Origin: Peptoniphilus rachelemmaiella
GTDB taxonomy: Bacteria; Bacillota; Clostridia; Tissierellales; Peptoniphilaceae
Assembly: GCF_943169845.1 (NCBI RefSeq)
Contig: NZ_CALPBW010000012.1
Span: 1,935 to 64,157 of the forward strand
Direction of reading: 5' to 3'
Length of the DNA stretch: 62,223 bases
Part shown: positions 26,238 to 34,805 of the stretch, in pieces
How positions within the stretch are numbered: position 1 is the first letter of the stretch
Layout of the letters: every line of letters starts with the position of its first letter
The notes under the pieces: generated by a model
Databases searched by the model: none
What the model was told of the DNA's origin: nothing
What the model saw: the letters and a program-made list of their open reading frames with translations, nothing else
Made by a program: the position numbers and the translations under genes

Positions 26238-26947
26238 TGGCTACCTCCTAAAAATTCTTCCTTAATGGCATGGTAGGCCGCCACGGGATCTTTCGCCTGT
26301 GTAATGGGCCGGCCTACGACGATATAATCCACGCCCATATCCCGGGCATCGGCGGGGGTAACCACCCGCTTTTGATCCCCGGCATTTGCTCCCGCCGGGC
26401 GAATCCCCGGGCAGACCAGGGGGAAGGCTTGGCGAATGTGTTCCCTTAAATACTTCCCTTCCATGGCCGAGGACACGATGCCGTCGGCACCGCCTTGTAG
26501 GGCCAGATAGGCCAGGTGATACACCGCATCTTCCGCCGAGCGATTTTCACCTAAAAGGGCTTCTTTTCTGCCGACGTCGGAAAAAGACGTAAGCACCGTC
26601 ACCGCCAGGAGAATGGGCGGGCGATCCATATCCTTCACCGCTTCTCTCGCCCGCATAAACATATCCCTGCCACCGGAGGCGTGGAGGGTGAGCATATCGG
26701 CTCCAAGGCCCTTTAAGGAGCGCACGGCCCCCGCCACGGTGTTGGGAATGTCGTGGAGCTTTAAGTCCAAAAAGACCTTGTAGCCTTTCGACTTTAATTC
26801 CACCACGAACTCCGGCCCGGCGGCGTAGAATAATTCCATGCCCACTTTCACAAAAGGCTTTTGCCCTTCGCCGTCGAAACGGGATAAAAATTCCCGCGCC
26901 ACATTGGCCGAGGGAAAATCCAAGGCGACGATGACGTCTTTTTCCAT
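26234..26947 (-). CDS. pyrF: Orotidine 5'-phosphate decarboxylase (group 1)
   Basis: 237 residues from the ATG at 26947, which follows AAGGAG; the frame extends to 26992 without a site. The catalytic Asp-Lys-Asp array is in FLDLKLHDIPNT, and the phosphate-binding end is DYIVVGRPITQA. It decarboxylates OMP to UMP. First gene of pyrF-pyrE-ykvA. The upstream 50 bp hold AT-rich -10-like boxes (TATACT, GATAAT) but no clear -35. Confidence 0.94.
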   Translation of the reverse strand: MEKDVIVALDFPSANVAREFLSRFDGEGQKPFVKVGMELFYAAGPEFVVELKSKGYKVFLDLKLHDIPNTVAGAVRSLKGLGADMLTLHASGGRDMFMRAREAVKDMDRPPILLAVTVLTSFSDVGRKEALLGENRSAEDAVYHLAYLALQGGADGIVSSAMEGKYLREHIRQAFPLVCPGIRPAGANAGDQKRVVTPADARDMGVDYIVVGRPITQAKDPVAAYHAIKEEFLGGSQ

Positions 26948-27048
26948 AGTCAACTCCTTTGTCGTCAATTCAATCAATATATTATCCAACATAGTATATA
27001 CCGAAAAGAGGGAAAAATAAAACGGATTCTCCTACCTCATTCTCCCAT

Positions 27049-27070
27049 AAAAAAGACGCCCGCAGGCGCC
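27049..27070 (-). terminator. Terminator of the M18-to-mrp run
   Basis: GGCGCC / GGCGTC hairpin with six T on the minus strand, just past the mrp stop. Confidence 0.8.
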
Positions 27071-27075
27071 TTTTC

Positions 27076-27852
27076 TTATTTGAACTTTTCGATTTTATCG
27101 ACGATGGCACTTAACGTATCCACCCGGTAATCTTCGATGCGGCCTTTGTCGGCGCATTCCGCCAGTTTCGGATCGATGGGCAAGGCGCCCAAATAGGGAA
27201 TGCCCTTTTCCTCGGCAATGGCGGCGGTTTTGCTTACGCCGAAAATATCGTAGCGCACGCCGGTGTCCGGAGCGATAAAGTATTGCATGTTTTCCACAAT
27301 GCCGATGACGGGCAGGGCCATCATCTTCGCCATTTTAATGGCCTTTTCCACGATCATGGACACCAAGTCCTGAGGCGAGGTCACGATGACGATGCCGTCG
27401 ACGGACATGGTTTGAAAAACGGTGAGGGCCACGTCGCCGGTGCCCGGAGGCATGTCGATAAAGAGGTAGTCTTTCTTTCCCCAGTTTACATCGCTCCAGA
27501 AGGTGGTGAGCATATTGCCTACCACCGGCGCCCGCCACAAGACAGGATCTGTCGGGCTTTCCAAAATGGAGTTCACGCTCATAAGATCGATGCCCGTGGA
27601 GGTCCGCAAGGGGCGAATGCCCTTTTCCGTTTGAAAGACCGTGCCGTCGGTGCCGAAAATTTTCGGAATGGAGGGGCCTAAAATGTCCGCGTCCAAGACG
27701 CCCACTTCTTTGTTTCGCCGCTTCATTTCCGATGCCAAGAGGCCGGTGACCATGGATTTGCCCACGCCGCCTTTGCCGCTTAATACGGCGACGGTTTTTT
27801 TAATGGACGAATTGGCGTTCAGGGGTTTTTTTAATGATTGTTTCTTATCCAT
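27076..27852 (-). CDS. Mrp/NBP35-family P-loop ATPase (Fe-S carrier)
   Basis: 258 residues. The deviant Walker A is GKGGVGKS at 26-33, followed by LDADILGPSIPKIFG, the Mrp signature DADxxGPS. Walker B-type DMPPGTGD and a switch region are also present. Mrp/ApbC proteins carry and deliver [4Fe-4S] clusters in the cytoplasm. The usual C-terminal CxxC pair is not evident, since the protein is short after VENMQYF; this is unlike ApbC and closer to MinD-like Mrp variants. It is the last gene of a five-gene run, 3 bp after an MTH1187-family gene. Confidence 0.85.
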   Translation of the reverse strand: MDKKQSLKKPLNANSSIKKTVAVLSGKGGVGKSMVTGLLASEMKRRNKEVGVLDADILGPSIPKIFGTDGTVFQTEKGIRPLRTSTGIDLMSVNSILESPTDPVLWRAPVVGNMLTTFWSDVNWGKKDYLFIDMPPGTGDVALTVFQTMSVDGIVIVTSPQDLVSMIVEKAIKMAKMMALPVIGIVENMQYFIAPDTGVRYDIFGVSKTAAIAEEKGIPYLGALPIDPKLAECADKGRIEDYRVDTLSAIVDKIEKFK

Positions 27853-27855
27853 GGG

Positions 27856-28158
27856 CTACACTAATTTCGACATCACGGAGTTGACTTTTTGATCCAAGCT
27901 GGCCTTTTTGTCCCTGCGGTCGTCGATTTTGACCACGGAGTAAACCCGCTCAGCGCCGGCGGCGAAGACGGCTTCCTGCATTTTCCGCACGCAGGCGAAG
28001 AGTTCGTCGATGTCGCCTTCAAGGACGGTGCCCATGGGATTTAAGCGGATTTCCACTTTGTCGTTGTCTTTTACCGCATCGTAGGCTGCCGCAACAAAGG
28101 GGCTGCACGATGTCTTTTGGGTTCCGATGGGAACGAGGGTTAATTCTACTACTGCCAT
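27856..28158 (-). CDS. MTH1187/YqgV (thiamine-binding-like) family protein
   Basis: 100 residues from the ATG at 28158 (AGGAGG upstream). The fold is the small ferredoxin-like MTH1187/YkoF family: VVELTLVPIGTQKTSCSPFV at the N-terminus and the conserved NPMGTVLEGD loop near residue 45. Relatives bind thiamine or pyrimidine-like ligands; no catalytic role is established. The gene overlaps the 3' end of the upstream M20 peptidase gene by 10 bp and precedes mrp by 3 bp, so it is within the operon. Confidence 0.8.
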   Translation of the reverse strand: MAVVELTLVPIGTQKTSCSPFVAAAYDAVKDNDKVEIRLNPMGTVLEGDIDELFACVRKMQEAVFAAGAERVYSVVKIDDRRDKKASLDQKVNSVMSKLV

Positions 28159-29306
28159 AATGACCTCCTGAAATAATTTTCGGCAATGGCGCAAAAGGTG
28201 CTTACGCCGTAAACCATGCTGTCTTCGTTAAATACTGCGTATTGATTGTGCAAGGGGTAAACTTCCCCGGCATCGGGCTTTACGCCCAACATCATCATCG
28301 CCGTGGGAATCTCTCTCGCAATGTAGGAGAAGTCTTCCGACGCCTGCACGGCCTCGCCTTCTTTTACGGGAATCCCCGCCGCCTCCGCCGCCTTTCCAAC
28401 GAAGGCTACGAGCTCGGGATCGTTGTTTACGATGTAGGCTTCCGAGAGAAATTCCACGTCCGCCGCGCCGCGATAGGTTTCGGCCACGCCCTTCGCCACT
28501 TCCACCAACCGCTTTTTCACATAACCGTGGGTGTCTTCGTTGAAGCTGCGCAAGGTGCCTTCGATGATGGCCACATCGGGAATGCTGTTGGGGGCATCGC
28601 CGGCTTCGAAGTGACCCGTGGTAATGACGGCGGAGCGATCAAAGGCCACTTCTCTCGCCACGATCTCCGGCAGGGCCATGACGATGGCGGCGCCGATGTA
28701 GGTGGCGTCCACGCCGAGCTGGGGCATGGCACCGTGGGCGCTTTTTCCCTTGACGGTAATGCGGAAATTGTTGTTGGTCGTGGTCATAATGCCCGGCTTA
28801 ATGTAAAGGGCCGGCGCATCCATGGTGTTGACGTGAATCATAAAGGCCGCTTCCGGCGCAGGATTTTCCAAAAGGCCGGCGTCGATTAAGGATTTCGCCC
28901 CGGCGAGAAGTTCCTCCGCCGGTTGAAAGACCAGTTTCACCGTGCCCTTCAGTTCGCTTTCGTGGGCCTTTAACAGCTTCGTCGCCCCGAGGAGCATGGC
29001 CGTGTGCATATCGTGGCCGCACATATGCATGTTTTCTTCCGATTGAAAAGAAACGCCGCTTGCTTCCTTTCCCGGAATGGCATCCATGTCCGCCCGAAAA
29101 AGAATCACAGGCTCGCCTTCTCCCACGGTGGCGACGACGCCCACCTCCGCCAAGCGTTGGGGCGTGTAGCCGAAATCTTTCAGCTTCTCTTCCACAAAGG
29201 CCGCCGTGTTTTTGACACAAAAACCCACTTCCGCATGGGCGTGAATGTGTCTGCGCCAGGCGACGATGTCTTTTTCAATGGCTTTTGCTTCTTCTAGCCA
29301 ATTCAA
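28149..29306 (-). CDS. M20-family amidohydrolase / carboxypeptidase
   Basis: 385 residues of the M20D peptidase family, metal-dependent hydrolases of N-acyl amino acids, hippurate or related amides. Visible are MCGHDMHTAMLLGA (metal ligands), PAEELLAGAKSLID and the dimerisation domain KGKSAHGAMPQLGVDA. The start is taken as TTG at 29306: an ATG at 29311 is out of frame and meets a stop at once. AAGGAAG lies about 10 nt upstream. It follows an alpha/beta hydrolase gene by 20 bp and belongs to the peptidase-rich run. Confidence 0.85.
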   Translation of the reverse strand: MNWLEEAKAIEKDIVAWRRHIHAHAEVGFCVKNTAAFVEEKLKDFGYTPQRLAEVGVVATVGEGEPVILFRADMDAIPGKEASGVSFQSEENMHMCGHDMHTAMLLGATKLLKAHESELKGTVKLVFQPAEELLAGAKSLIDAGLLENPAPEAAFMIHVNTMDAPALYIKPGIMTTTNNNFRITVKGKSAHGAMPQLGVDATYIGAAIVMALPEIVAREVAFDRSAVITTGHFEAGDAPNSIPDVAIIEGTLRSFNEDTHGYVKKRLVEVAKGVAETYRGAADVEFLSEAYIVNNDPELVAFVGKAAEAAGIPVKEGEAVQASEDFSYIAREIPTAMMMLGVKPDAGEVYPLHNQYAVFNEDSMVYGVSTFCAIAENYFRRSLWQ

Positions 29307-29326
29307 TTCATGAATCGCTTCCTTCC

Positions 29327-30370
29327 CTATTTTTTCAAGAATTTAATGATGTCCCCGATGACGAACTCACTGGCACTTTCGTGTAGCAAATCGTGTTTCA
29401 TCAGGGGATAAATTTTATTTTCGTAATCTTCATACCCCAATTTATAGAAAGTTTTCGCCGTATCCGCCAATCCTTTTGCGCCGCCGGTTAAGGGATCTTC
29501 CGTGCCGTTTAAGGCGAGCACCTTGAGATCGGGATTTTTCACGCCGTAGCGGCCGTAGTCTTTTAAGCGGGATGCGCTGTCCCAAATGGCCATGGCGCCG
29601 CCGTTAAGGTAATGGTTCACCAATTTGTCGTCGCCTTTAAAGGCCCGCAGGAAGGCGGGGTTGTTGCTGATGGTATCCAGAGCCGCCTTGGTCTTCGAAT
29701 CCATGATGCGGATCAGGGCGCCGCGGCGCTTGGGGCTGGTGTAGAAGCTTTCCAAATTGCCGAAAAACAAGCCGACGTCGGCTTGAGGCGGGTAGCACAC
29801 CAGGCCCGTTAAGATCAATTTGTCGATGGCATCGTCGTGATCCATAATGTAGTTTCGCGCAATAAGGGAGCCGAAAGAGTGACCGAACATGGCCAGGGGC
29901 AGGCCGGGGTAGCGGCTCTTAAAAAACCGCGTAAGGGCATATTGATCCGCCACAATGTCGTCGATGGATGAAATATAGGCCCGGGGATGGTCCGCCGAGA
30001 CGGAATCGCCGTGGCCCCGGTTGTCGGAAAGGAGCACGGTAAAGCCCGCCCGCGCCAGGCGGTGGGCGAAGGTTTTGTAATAGCCGGAATGTTCCTGCGC
30101 ACCGTGGACGATTTGCACCAAACCCTGAGGATTCTCGGCCTCGATGATGGTAAAGGCCAGGGGCAGACCGTCCATAGGCGATTTATACACGCCGGTAATT
30201 GCGCCGCCCGCCTCGTCGTAAAGGGCCAGGCGATGCAGAGCCCCCGATGCTTCCCATCGTGCCAACTTGCGGGCGGATTGCTTCTTTCGAGCATTGGCCG
30301 AAAGCTGCGGCACGATGGAAGCGCCGAGAAGAAGGCCCGCGGCGAGGGGCCATGAACTGCGTTTTTTCAT
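29327..30370 (-). CDS. Membrane-anchored alpha/beta hydrolase (lysophospholipase-like)
   Basis: 347 residues. The N-terminal MKKRSSWPLAAGLLLGASIVP is a signal anchor. The hydrolase fold includes the HGAQEHSG oxyanion region, LLSDNRGHGDS and the nucleophile elbow FGHSFGS; the C-terminal His is probably in MKHDLLHES. The pattern resembles monoacylglycerol lipase/lysophospholipase (Hydrolase_4). The substrate is unknown. AAAGGAGG precedes the ATG; it lies between the M18 aminopeptidase (22 bp upstream) and the M20 gene. Confidence 0.83.
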   Translation of the reverse strand: MKKRSSWPLAAGLLLGASIVPQLSANARKKQSARKLARWEASGALHRLALYDEAGGAITGVYKSPMDGLPLAFTIIEAENPQGLVQIVHGAQEHSGYYKTFAHRLARAGFTVLLSDNRGHGDSVSADHPRAYISSIDDIVADQYALTRFFKSRYPGLPLAMFGHSFGSLIARNYIMDHDDAIDKLILTGLVCYPPQADVGLFFGNLESFYTSPKRRGALIRIMDSKTKAALDTISNNPAFLRAFKGDDKLVNHYLNGGAMAIWDSASRLKDYGRYGVKNPDLKVLALNGTEDPLTGGAKGLADTAKTFYKLGYEDYENKIYPLMKHDLLHESASEFVIGDIIKFLKK

Positions 30371-30392
30371 AGGAACCTCCTTTTACTTCACA

Positions 30393-31655
30393 CTAAAAAT
30401 TGTCTGCGGTGAAAAAGGTGCGTACTGCGTCGTAGAAATTCAACACGTCGTCGACGTGAACCACTTCAAAAACCCCGTGCATGGCCCATGTGGCGATGCC
30501 GATGTCCATGGCTTCCATGTCCACGTGGCGCAAGCTCAAGGGCCCGATGGTGGATCCGCCTCGTTGGCCGTGGGGATTGGCGAAAGTTTGCACCTCGAGC
30601 CCCGCTGCCTTCATCATGCGCTTAAATCTGGCGCTGCTGTGGCCTTGGGTGGCGTAGCTGCGGCTGGCGGAAAGCTTCACCGTTACGCCGCCGCCTAAAA
30701 CAGGTGATGCGGAGGGATTGGCCTTGTCCCGATAGTTCGGGTGATCGCCGTGGGCCATGTCGCAGGAGAGGAGGAAGCTTCGTGCCAAGGCACGGAAATA
30801 GGCTTCGTCGCCTAAATCGCCGACGATGCGGCGGAGCACATTGGGAAGGAAACTGCTGTCGCCACCGCTTTGGGTGAGGCTGCCGATTTCTTCCTGATCG
30901 GCGAGGTAAACCACTTGGGTGAGATTTTCGTTGATCTCGCCGGATAGAGCCATAAATGCCGGATAGGCCGTGGCCAGATTGTCCAATCGCGGCGAGGAGA
31001 GCCACTTTTTGTCGGCACCGATGAGGGTGCTGTCGCCCCAGGGATAAAAATACAAGTCGTAGTCCAAGATTTTTTCTTCATCCACATCGGCGAGGGTGGC
31101 CAAATCCTTTAAGAAGCCGCCATCGTCCCAGGATTTTGCGGCGAGGGGCACCAAATCTTTTCCCGCTTTAAAGACGTAGCCGTTGTTCACGTCCTTGTGC
31201 AGGTGGGGCGCCAGATGGGGAATGGTGGCCACGGGCTCCCTGAAATCCACGGGAATGCTCTTCACGCCATCTTCCCCCTCCACGATGACACGTCCCGCCA
31301 AAGACAGGGGCCGGTCGAACCAGTCGGCGTTAATGATGGCGCCGTAAGGTTCCACATCCATTCTGACGCAGTCTTTTTCGCCGTGCACGCCGCCGGGCAA
31401 GAGGCGCAGAGCCGGGCTGTCCGTGTGGCTGATCACCGTGCGAAAAGCCATGGTCTCGGGGTCTCTTTTTCCCATGGAGAAAAGGAGAATCGCCCCGTCT
31501 TCATTGACCACATAATACTTGCCGCCTTCTTCAAGCTCCCAGGCATCTTCCTTGGCGAGACGCACAAAGCCCGCCGCCGCCATTTGAATATGCTCCACCA
31601 CTTGGTAAGACGTCGGGCTCAAGTCCACAAAAGACTGTAAATCTTCGATATTCAT
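30393..31655 (-). CDS. M18-family aminopeptidase
   Basis: 420 residues of the M18 (aspartyl aminopeptidase/ApeB) family, cytoplasmic zinc exopeptidases that remove N-terminal acidic or neutral residues. Family motifs are ISHTDSPALRLLPGG, DQEEIGSLTQSGGDS, CDMAHGDHPNY and the C-terminal GHSSARF and GQRGGSTIGPL. AAAGGAG precedes the ATG. It is the first gene of the run M18 - hydrolase - M20 - MTH1187 - mrp. A TATACT box lies in the short divergent spacer to the CNNM gene, with no clear -35. Confidence 0.92.
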   Translation of the reverse strand: MNIEDLQSFVDLSPTSYQVVEHIQMAAAGFVRLAKEDAWELEEGGKYYVVNEDGAILLFSMGKRDPETMAFRTVISHTDSPALRLLPGGVHGEKDCVRMDVEPYGAIINADWFDRPLSLAGRVIVEGEDGVKSIPVDFREPVATIPHLAPHLHKDVNNGYVFKAGKDLVPLAAKSWDDGGFLKDLATLADVDEEKILDYDLYFYPWGDSTLIGADKKWLSSPRLDNLATAYPAFMALSGEINENLTQVVYLADQEEIGSLTQSGGDSSFLPNVLRRIVGDLGDEAYFRALARSFLLSCDMAHGDHPNYRDKANPSASPVLGGGVTVKLSASRSYATQGHSSARFKRMMKAAGLEVQTFANPHGQRGGSTIGPLSLRHVDMEAMDIGIATWAMHGVFEVVHVDDVLNFYDAVRTFFTADNF

Positions 31656-31770
31656 AATTGCTCCTTTCAGGTTCTTTCACTCTTATTAGTATAACAGAAT
31701 TCAATTCATCTCTTGTATCATTCTTACCCGTCGGGGGTATATACTAGTTAGAAAAGGAGGCATGTATTTT

Positions 31771-33111
31771 ATGGATTCCGTTGGGCAGATCTTGCCCGAA
31801 TTACTTCTCATTATCCTACTCACGGCGGCCAACGCCTTTTTCACCGCCACGGAAATCGCCCTGGTCTCCGCCAATCGGGAGCGCATCAGCAATCTGGCGG
31901 AAGAAGGCGACAAGCGGGCGCAAAAAGTCTTGGCCCTGACGAAAAATCAGTCCCGCTTTCTCTCCACCATTCAGGCGGGGACGACTTTGGCAGGCTTTTT
32001 TGCCGCGGCACTGGCCGCCCGGGCCTTCGTTCCCCTCATTCGCCCATCCTTCTCGCCTTTGGGCGAAGGGCCCTCCGGCACAGTGGCTTTTGTACTGGTG
32101 ATTCTTCTTCTTTCTTACATTAACCTGGTCTTCGGCGTTTTGGTGCCCAAGCGCATCGCCCTGCAAAAGGCCGAGCAAACGGCGCTGAAAAACGCCGGCG
32201 CCGCGGCGGCCTTCTACAAGCTCATGACGCCCTTTATCAAGCTGCTCGCATTTACCACCACCTTGATCCTAAAAGCCACGGGCAATTACTCCAAGGACGT
32301 GGAAAAAAACATCAGCGAAGAAGAAATTAAATCCTACCTTCGTGTGGGCCAACAACACGGGGTCATTAACGAGTCCGGCGAAGTGATGATGGTAAACATC
32401 ATGGACTTCGACGACAAGCTGGCCTACGAAATCATGACGCCGCGCACCGCCCTTTACATGCTGGATTACGACGAATTCGGCACGGGAAAGATCCGGGAGA
32501 TGCTGGAGTCCGGCTACAGCCGCGTGCCCGTCTACCGAGACAGCCCCGACCACATTGTGGGCACCATCTACATTAAAGACCTCTTCGTGGAATACGCCAA
32601 GCGCAGCTACCGCTCCATCGACATCGAGTCGGTGATGAAAAAGCCCTATTTCGTTCCCGAAACGAAAAACATCGACCGCCTCTTGCAGGAACTGCAGTCC
32701 ACGAAAAATTACCTGGCCATTTTAATCGACGAGTACGGCGGCTTGTCGGGCATGGTCACCATCGAAGACATTGTGGAAGAAATCGTCGGCGAAATCGAAG
32801 ACGAATACGACCACGACCTGAAGCAGATTTTAAAAATTAACGACTACACCTATGTAGCCGACGGCATGGCCGAATTGGATACGATCAACGAACAGCTGGA
32901 TCTGGATCTTCACAGTGAAAACCACGAAACCATCTCCGGCCTCACCATCGAGCTCTTGGGCTTTATCCCCGAAGCCGGAGACACGAAAAAACACAAAGTC
33001 CTCTACGGCAATTCCGTGAAGCTCACCACCTTGGGCGTAACGGACAAGCGCATTGGCCGCGTAGAAATTCAACTCTTGGATCGAAAGGCGGAAAAAGCCG
33101 AGGAAAAATAA
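31771..33111 (+). CDS. CNNM/CorC (HlyC-like) CBS-domain membrane protein
   Basis: About 446 residues. The start is placed at the ATG at 31771, 10 nt after AAAGGAGG; the ATG at 31762 is only one base from it. The DUF21/CNNM membrane domain has four hydrophobic segments (about 10-140, TEIALVSANRERI typical). Next come two CBS motifs (about 210-330, ESGYSRVPVYRD and IDEYGGLSGMVTIEDIVEEI) and a C-terminal CorC/HlyC domain. Such proteins export or exchange divalent cations, probably Mg2+. Earlier names such as hemolysin are misleading. Confidence 0.92.
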   Translation: MDSVGQILPELLLIILLTAANAFFTATEIALVSANRERISNLAEEGDKRAQKVLALTKNQSRFLSTIQAGTTLAGFFAAALAARAFVPLIRPSFSPLGEGPSGTVAFVLVILLLSYINLVFGVLVPKRIALQKAEQTALKNAGAAAAFYKLMTPFIKLLAFTTTLILKATGNYSKDVEKNISEEEIKSYLRVGQQHGVINESGEVMMVNIMDFDDKLAYEIMTPRTALYMLDYDEFGTGKIREMLESGYSRVPVYRDSPDHIVGTIYIKDLFVEYAKRSYRSIDIESVMKKPYFVPETKNIDRLLQELQSTKNYLAILIDEYGGLSGMVTIEDIVEEIVGEIEDEYDHDLKQILKINDYTYVADGMAELDTINEQLDLDLHSENHETISGLTIELLGFIPEAGDTKKHKVLYGNSVKLTTLGVTDKRIGRVEIQLLDRKAEKAEEK

Positions 33112-33122
33112 AGGAGGTCGCC

Positions 33123-34274
33123 GTGAAGAAAAAAGCATTGGTTGCGCTGATTTTATCGGCCCTTCTCTTGCCCCGGGCGGCATTTGCCGAAGGGGCACAG
33201 AAAAAAGACGTGGCACCGGCGGAAAAAATCCGAACACTCTGCGAGGCGGGCCTTATCGTCGGCGACGAAAAAGGCGATCTCGCCTTGACCCGCCCCATGA
33301 CCCGCGCCGAATTTACCAAGGTCATCACCTGCGCGTTGAATCTTCAGGAAGATGCGGCGGCACTTGAAAAAGAAGCCTCGCCCTTTAAAGACGTGGCAGA
33401 GACCCACTGGGCCAAAGGCTATATCCACGCACTTACCCTTGCCCAAAAGACGCAGCCTCTGCCCCTGATTCAAGGCGACGGCGACGGCAACTTCCGACCG
33501 GAGATGCCCGTAAGCGGCGCCGAAGCATCGAAAATCGCCGTGATCCTCGCCGACAAATCCCTTACCGCCGAAGAGGCCGCCACCTTCAGCTGGCCCGACA
33601 GCTGGATCTACCGCGCCATGGCCTTTTCCCTTCCCGTCGCCGAGGGGCCCTATAAAGCGCCCGCCACCCGGGAGGCCGTCTTTCTCACCCTCTACGACAT
33701 TCTCTATACCCATCCCGATTACGACGAGGCCATCGCCCGCTTCCTCTACTTAACCGACGGGCTCAATCGCCGCATCACCTTCGATCATGAGGCCTTTCAA
33801 AAAGCGTTTTTGAATCGGCTCAACGACGCCCGCAGAAAAAATCATGTGCGTCCTTTGGTTCTCGACAAAAACCTGGAGGCCGGCGCCTACGCCCGGGCCA
33901 AGGAGCTCGCCCTTTACGGCAATATGCGCATCGACGGCGCGCGCCACGTGCGGCCGGACAAGCGGCCCTACTACACGGCCTACGACTACTTAAAGCACAA
34001 AAACCCCGCCTATTTCATCGGCGAAAACCTCATTCAATTTCCCTTGAAAAAGAGAGGCTACGACGGAAGCACCGCCCTCACCATCGACCCGGACATCCTG
34101 GCAGAGGAATGCTTTAAAGCCTGGGAAATGAGCCCGAGCCATCGAGACAACATGCTCTCCCCCATGTACAGAAAAATGAACATTCAGGTCTACGCCGGCC
34201 CCAACTTGCGGGAGGAAGGGGCTGCCGACGAAGGCATCCTCGTCGGCGCCTTGGGACTGAGTCGAAACTATTAA
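33123..34274 (+). CDS. Secreted SLH- and CAP-domain protein
   Basis: 383 residues with a GTG start at 33123, nine bases after AAAGGAGG. The signal peptide ends near AAFAEGA. One clear SLH motif (MTRAEFTKVITCALNL ... FKDVAETHWAKGYI) and a second (GDGDGNFRPEMPVSGAE) occupy about 35-155. After a spacer, a CAP/SCP domain spans about 225-375, with FLNRLNDARRKNHVRPL, IGENL and SPSHRDNMLSPMYRKM. CAP domains are secreted and widespread, with debated function. The gene is 11 bp after the CNNM gene and followed by a 46-residue membrane peptide. Confidence 0.88.
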   Translation: MKKKALVALILSALLLPRAAFAEGAQKKDVAPAEKIRTLCEAGLIVGDEKGDLALTRPMTRAEFTKVITCALNLQEDAAALEKEASPFKDVAETHWAKGYIHALTLAQKTQPLPLIQGDGDGNFRPEMPVSGAEASKIAVILADKSLTAEEAATFSWPDSWIYRAMAFSLPVAEGPYKAPATREAVFLTLYDILYTHPDYDEAIARFLYLTDGLNRRITFDHEAFQKAFLNRLNDARRKNHVRPLVLDKNLEAGAYARAKELALYGNMRIDGARHVRPDKRPYYTAYDYLKHKNPAYFIGENLIQFPLKKRGYDGSTALTIDPDILAEECFKAWEMSPSHRDNMLSPMYRKMNIQVYAGPNLREEGAADEGILVGALGLSRNY

Positions 34275-34284
34275 GGAGGCTGTT

Positions 34285-34425
34285 ATGAAACTATTCGCTC
34301 TCTTCGTGGGCTTTATCGCCTTCGCCCTCGTCCTATTACTCGTGATCCTTCTCATTCGCCGCCTCTTGGCCGACGAACGGGACAGAAAAGAACGCATCGA
34401 CAGAGAACAGAAAGAAGACAAGTAA
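34285..34425 (+). CDS. 46-residue single-pass membrane protein
   Basis: A small gene with AAGGAGG at the right distance from its ATG, ten bases after the CAP-SLH stop. MKLFALFVGF begins one long transmembrane helix (about 3-25), followed by a strongly charged tail rich in Arg, Asp, Glu and Lys that would face the cytoplasm. It ends before a terminator, making it the third gene of the CNNM/CAP-SLH unit. No family is recognised; it may assist or regulate the neighbouring membrane protein. Confidence 0.7.
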   Translation: MKLFALFVGFIAFALVLLLVILLIRRLLADERDRKERIDREQKEDK

Positions 34426-34435
34426 ATTTGCGAAC

Positions 34436-34458
34436 AAACGCCTTTCGGGGCGTTTTTT
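34436..34458 (+). terminator. Terminator of the CNNM/CAP-SLH unit
   Basis: AAACGCC / GGCGTTT stem followed by T-run. Confidence 0.88.
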
Positions 34459-34473
34459 CTTGCAAAAATTTCC

Positions 34474-34510
34474 ACAAAAAAATCGAGCAAGCTCAAGCTT
34501 ACCCGATTTT
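34474..34510 (-). terminator. Terminator of the tautomerase gene
   Basis: AAATCGGGTAAGC / GCTTGCTCGATTT stem with T7 on the minus strand; convergent with the preceding terminator. Confidence 0.88.
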
Positions 34511-34527
34511 CAAATAGCGATAATGCC

Positions 34528-34698
34528 TTAGTGGCCTTCGTTAAAATAGTCGTTGCGCTTCATGTCTTGGAACACCACGTGGATGTGTTCCCGAGGCGTG
34601 TCCGCCAATTTATGAACCGTATCCGTAATTTCCTTGGCGATCTTTGCCTTTACTTCGTCGGAACGACCTTCGATTAATTCTACATGGATAAAGGGCAT
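34528..34698 (-). CDS. 4-oxalocrotonate tautomerase-like protein
   Basis: 56 residues from the ATG at 34698 (GGAGGTTTACC upstream). After Met removal the N-terminus is Pro1 (MPFIHVELIEGRSDEVKAK), the catalytic base of the tautomerase family; the length is close to the usual ~62. A longer frame to 34776 would bury the proline and has no ribosome site. The family moves protons in keto-enol tautomerisation; the physiological substrate here is not evident. Confidence 0.88.
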   Translation of the reverse strand: MPFIHVELIEGRSDEVKAKIAKEITDTVHKLADTPREHIHVVFQDMKRNDYFNEGH

Positions 34699-34738
34699 GG
34701 TAAACCTCCTTCTTGCCTCTGAAAACCTGTCTCTCATT

Positions 34739-34767
34739 ATTATAAAACGGCACGAGGCGCCCTTCAA
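34739..34767 (-). promoter_or_regulatory. Promoter of the tautomerase gene
   Basis: TTGAAG (34762-34767), 17-bp spacer, TATAAT (34739-34744), starting directly after the MATE terminator. Confidence 0.82.
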
Positions 34768-34778
34768 GTCGGGCAAAT

Positions 34779-34802
34779 AAAAAAGTGCACCGTGTGGTGC
34801 AC
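34779..34802 (-). terminator. Terminator of the MATE gene
   Basis: GTGCACC / GGTGCAC stem with 4-nt loop and six T on the minus strand. Confidence 0.92.
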
Positions 34803-34805
34803 CGA

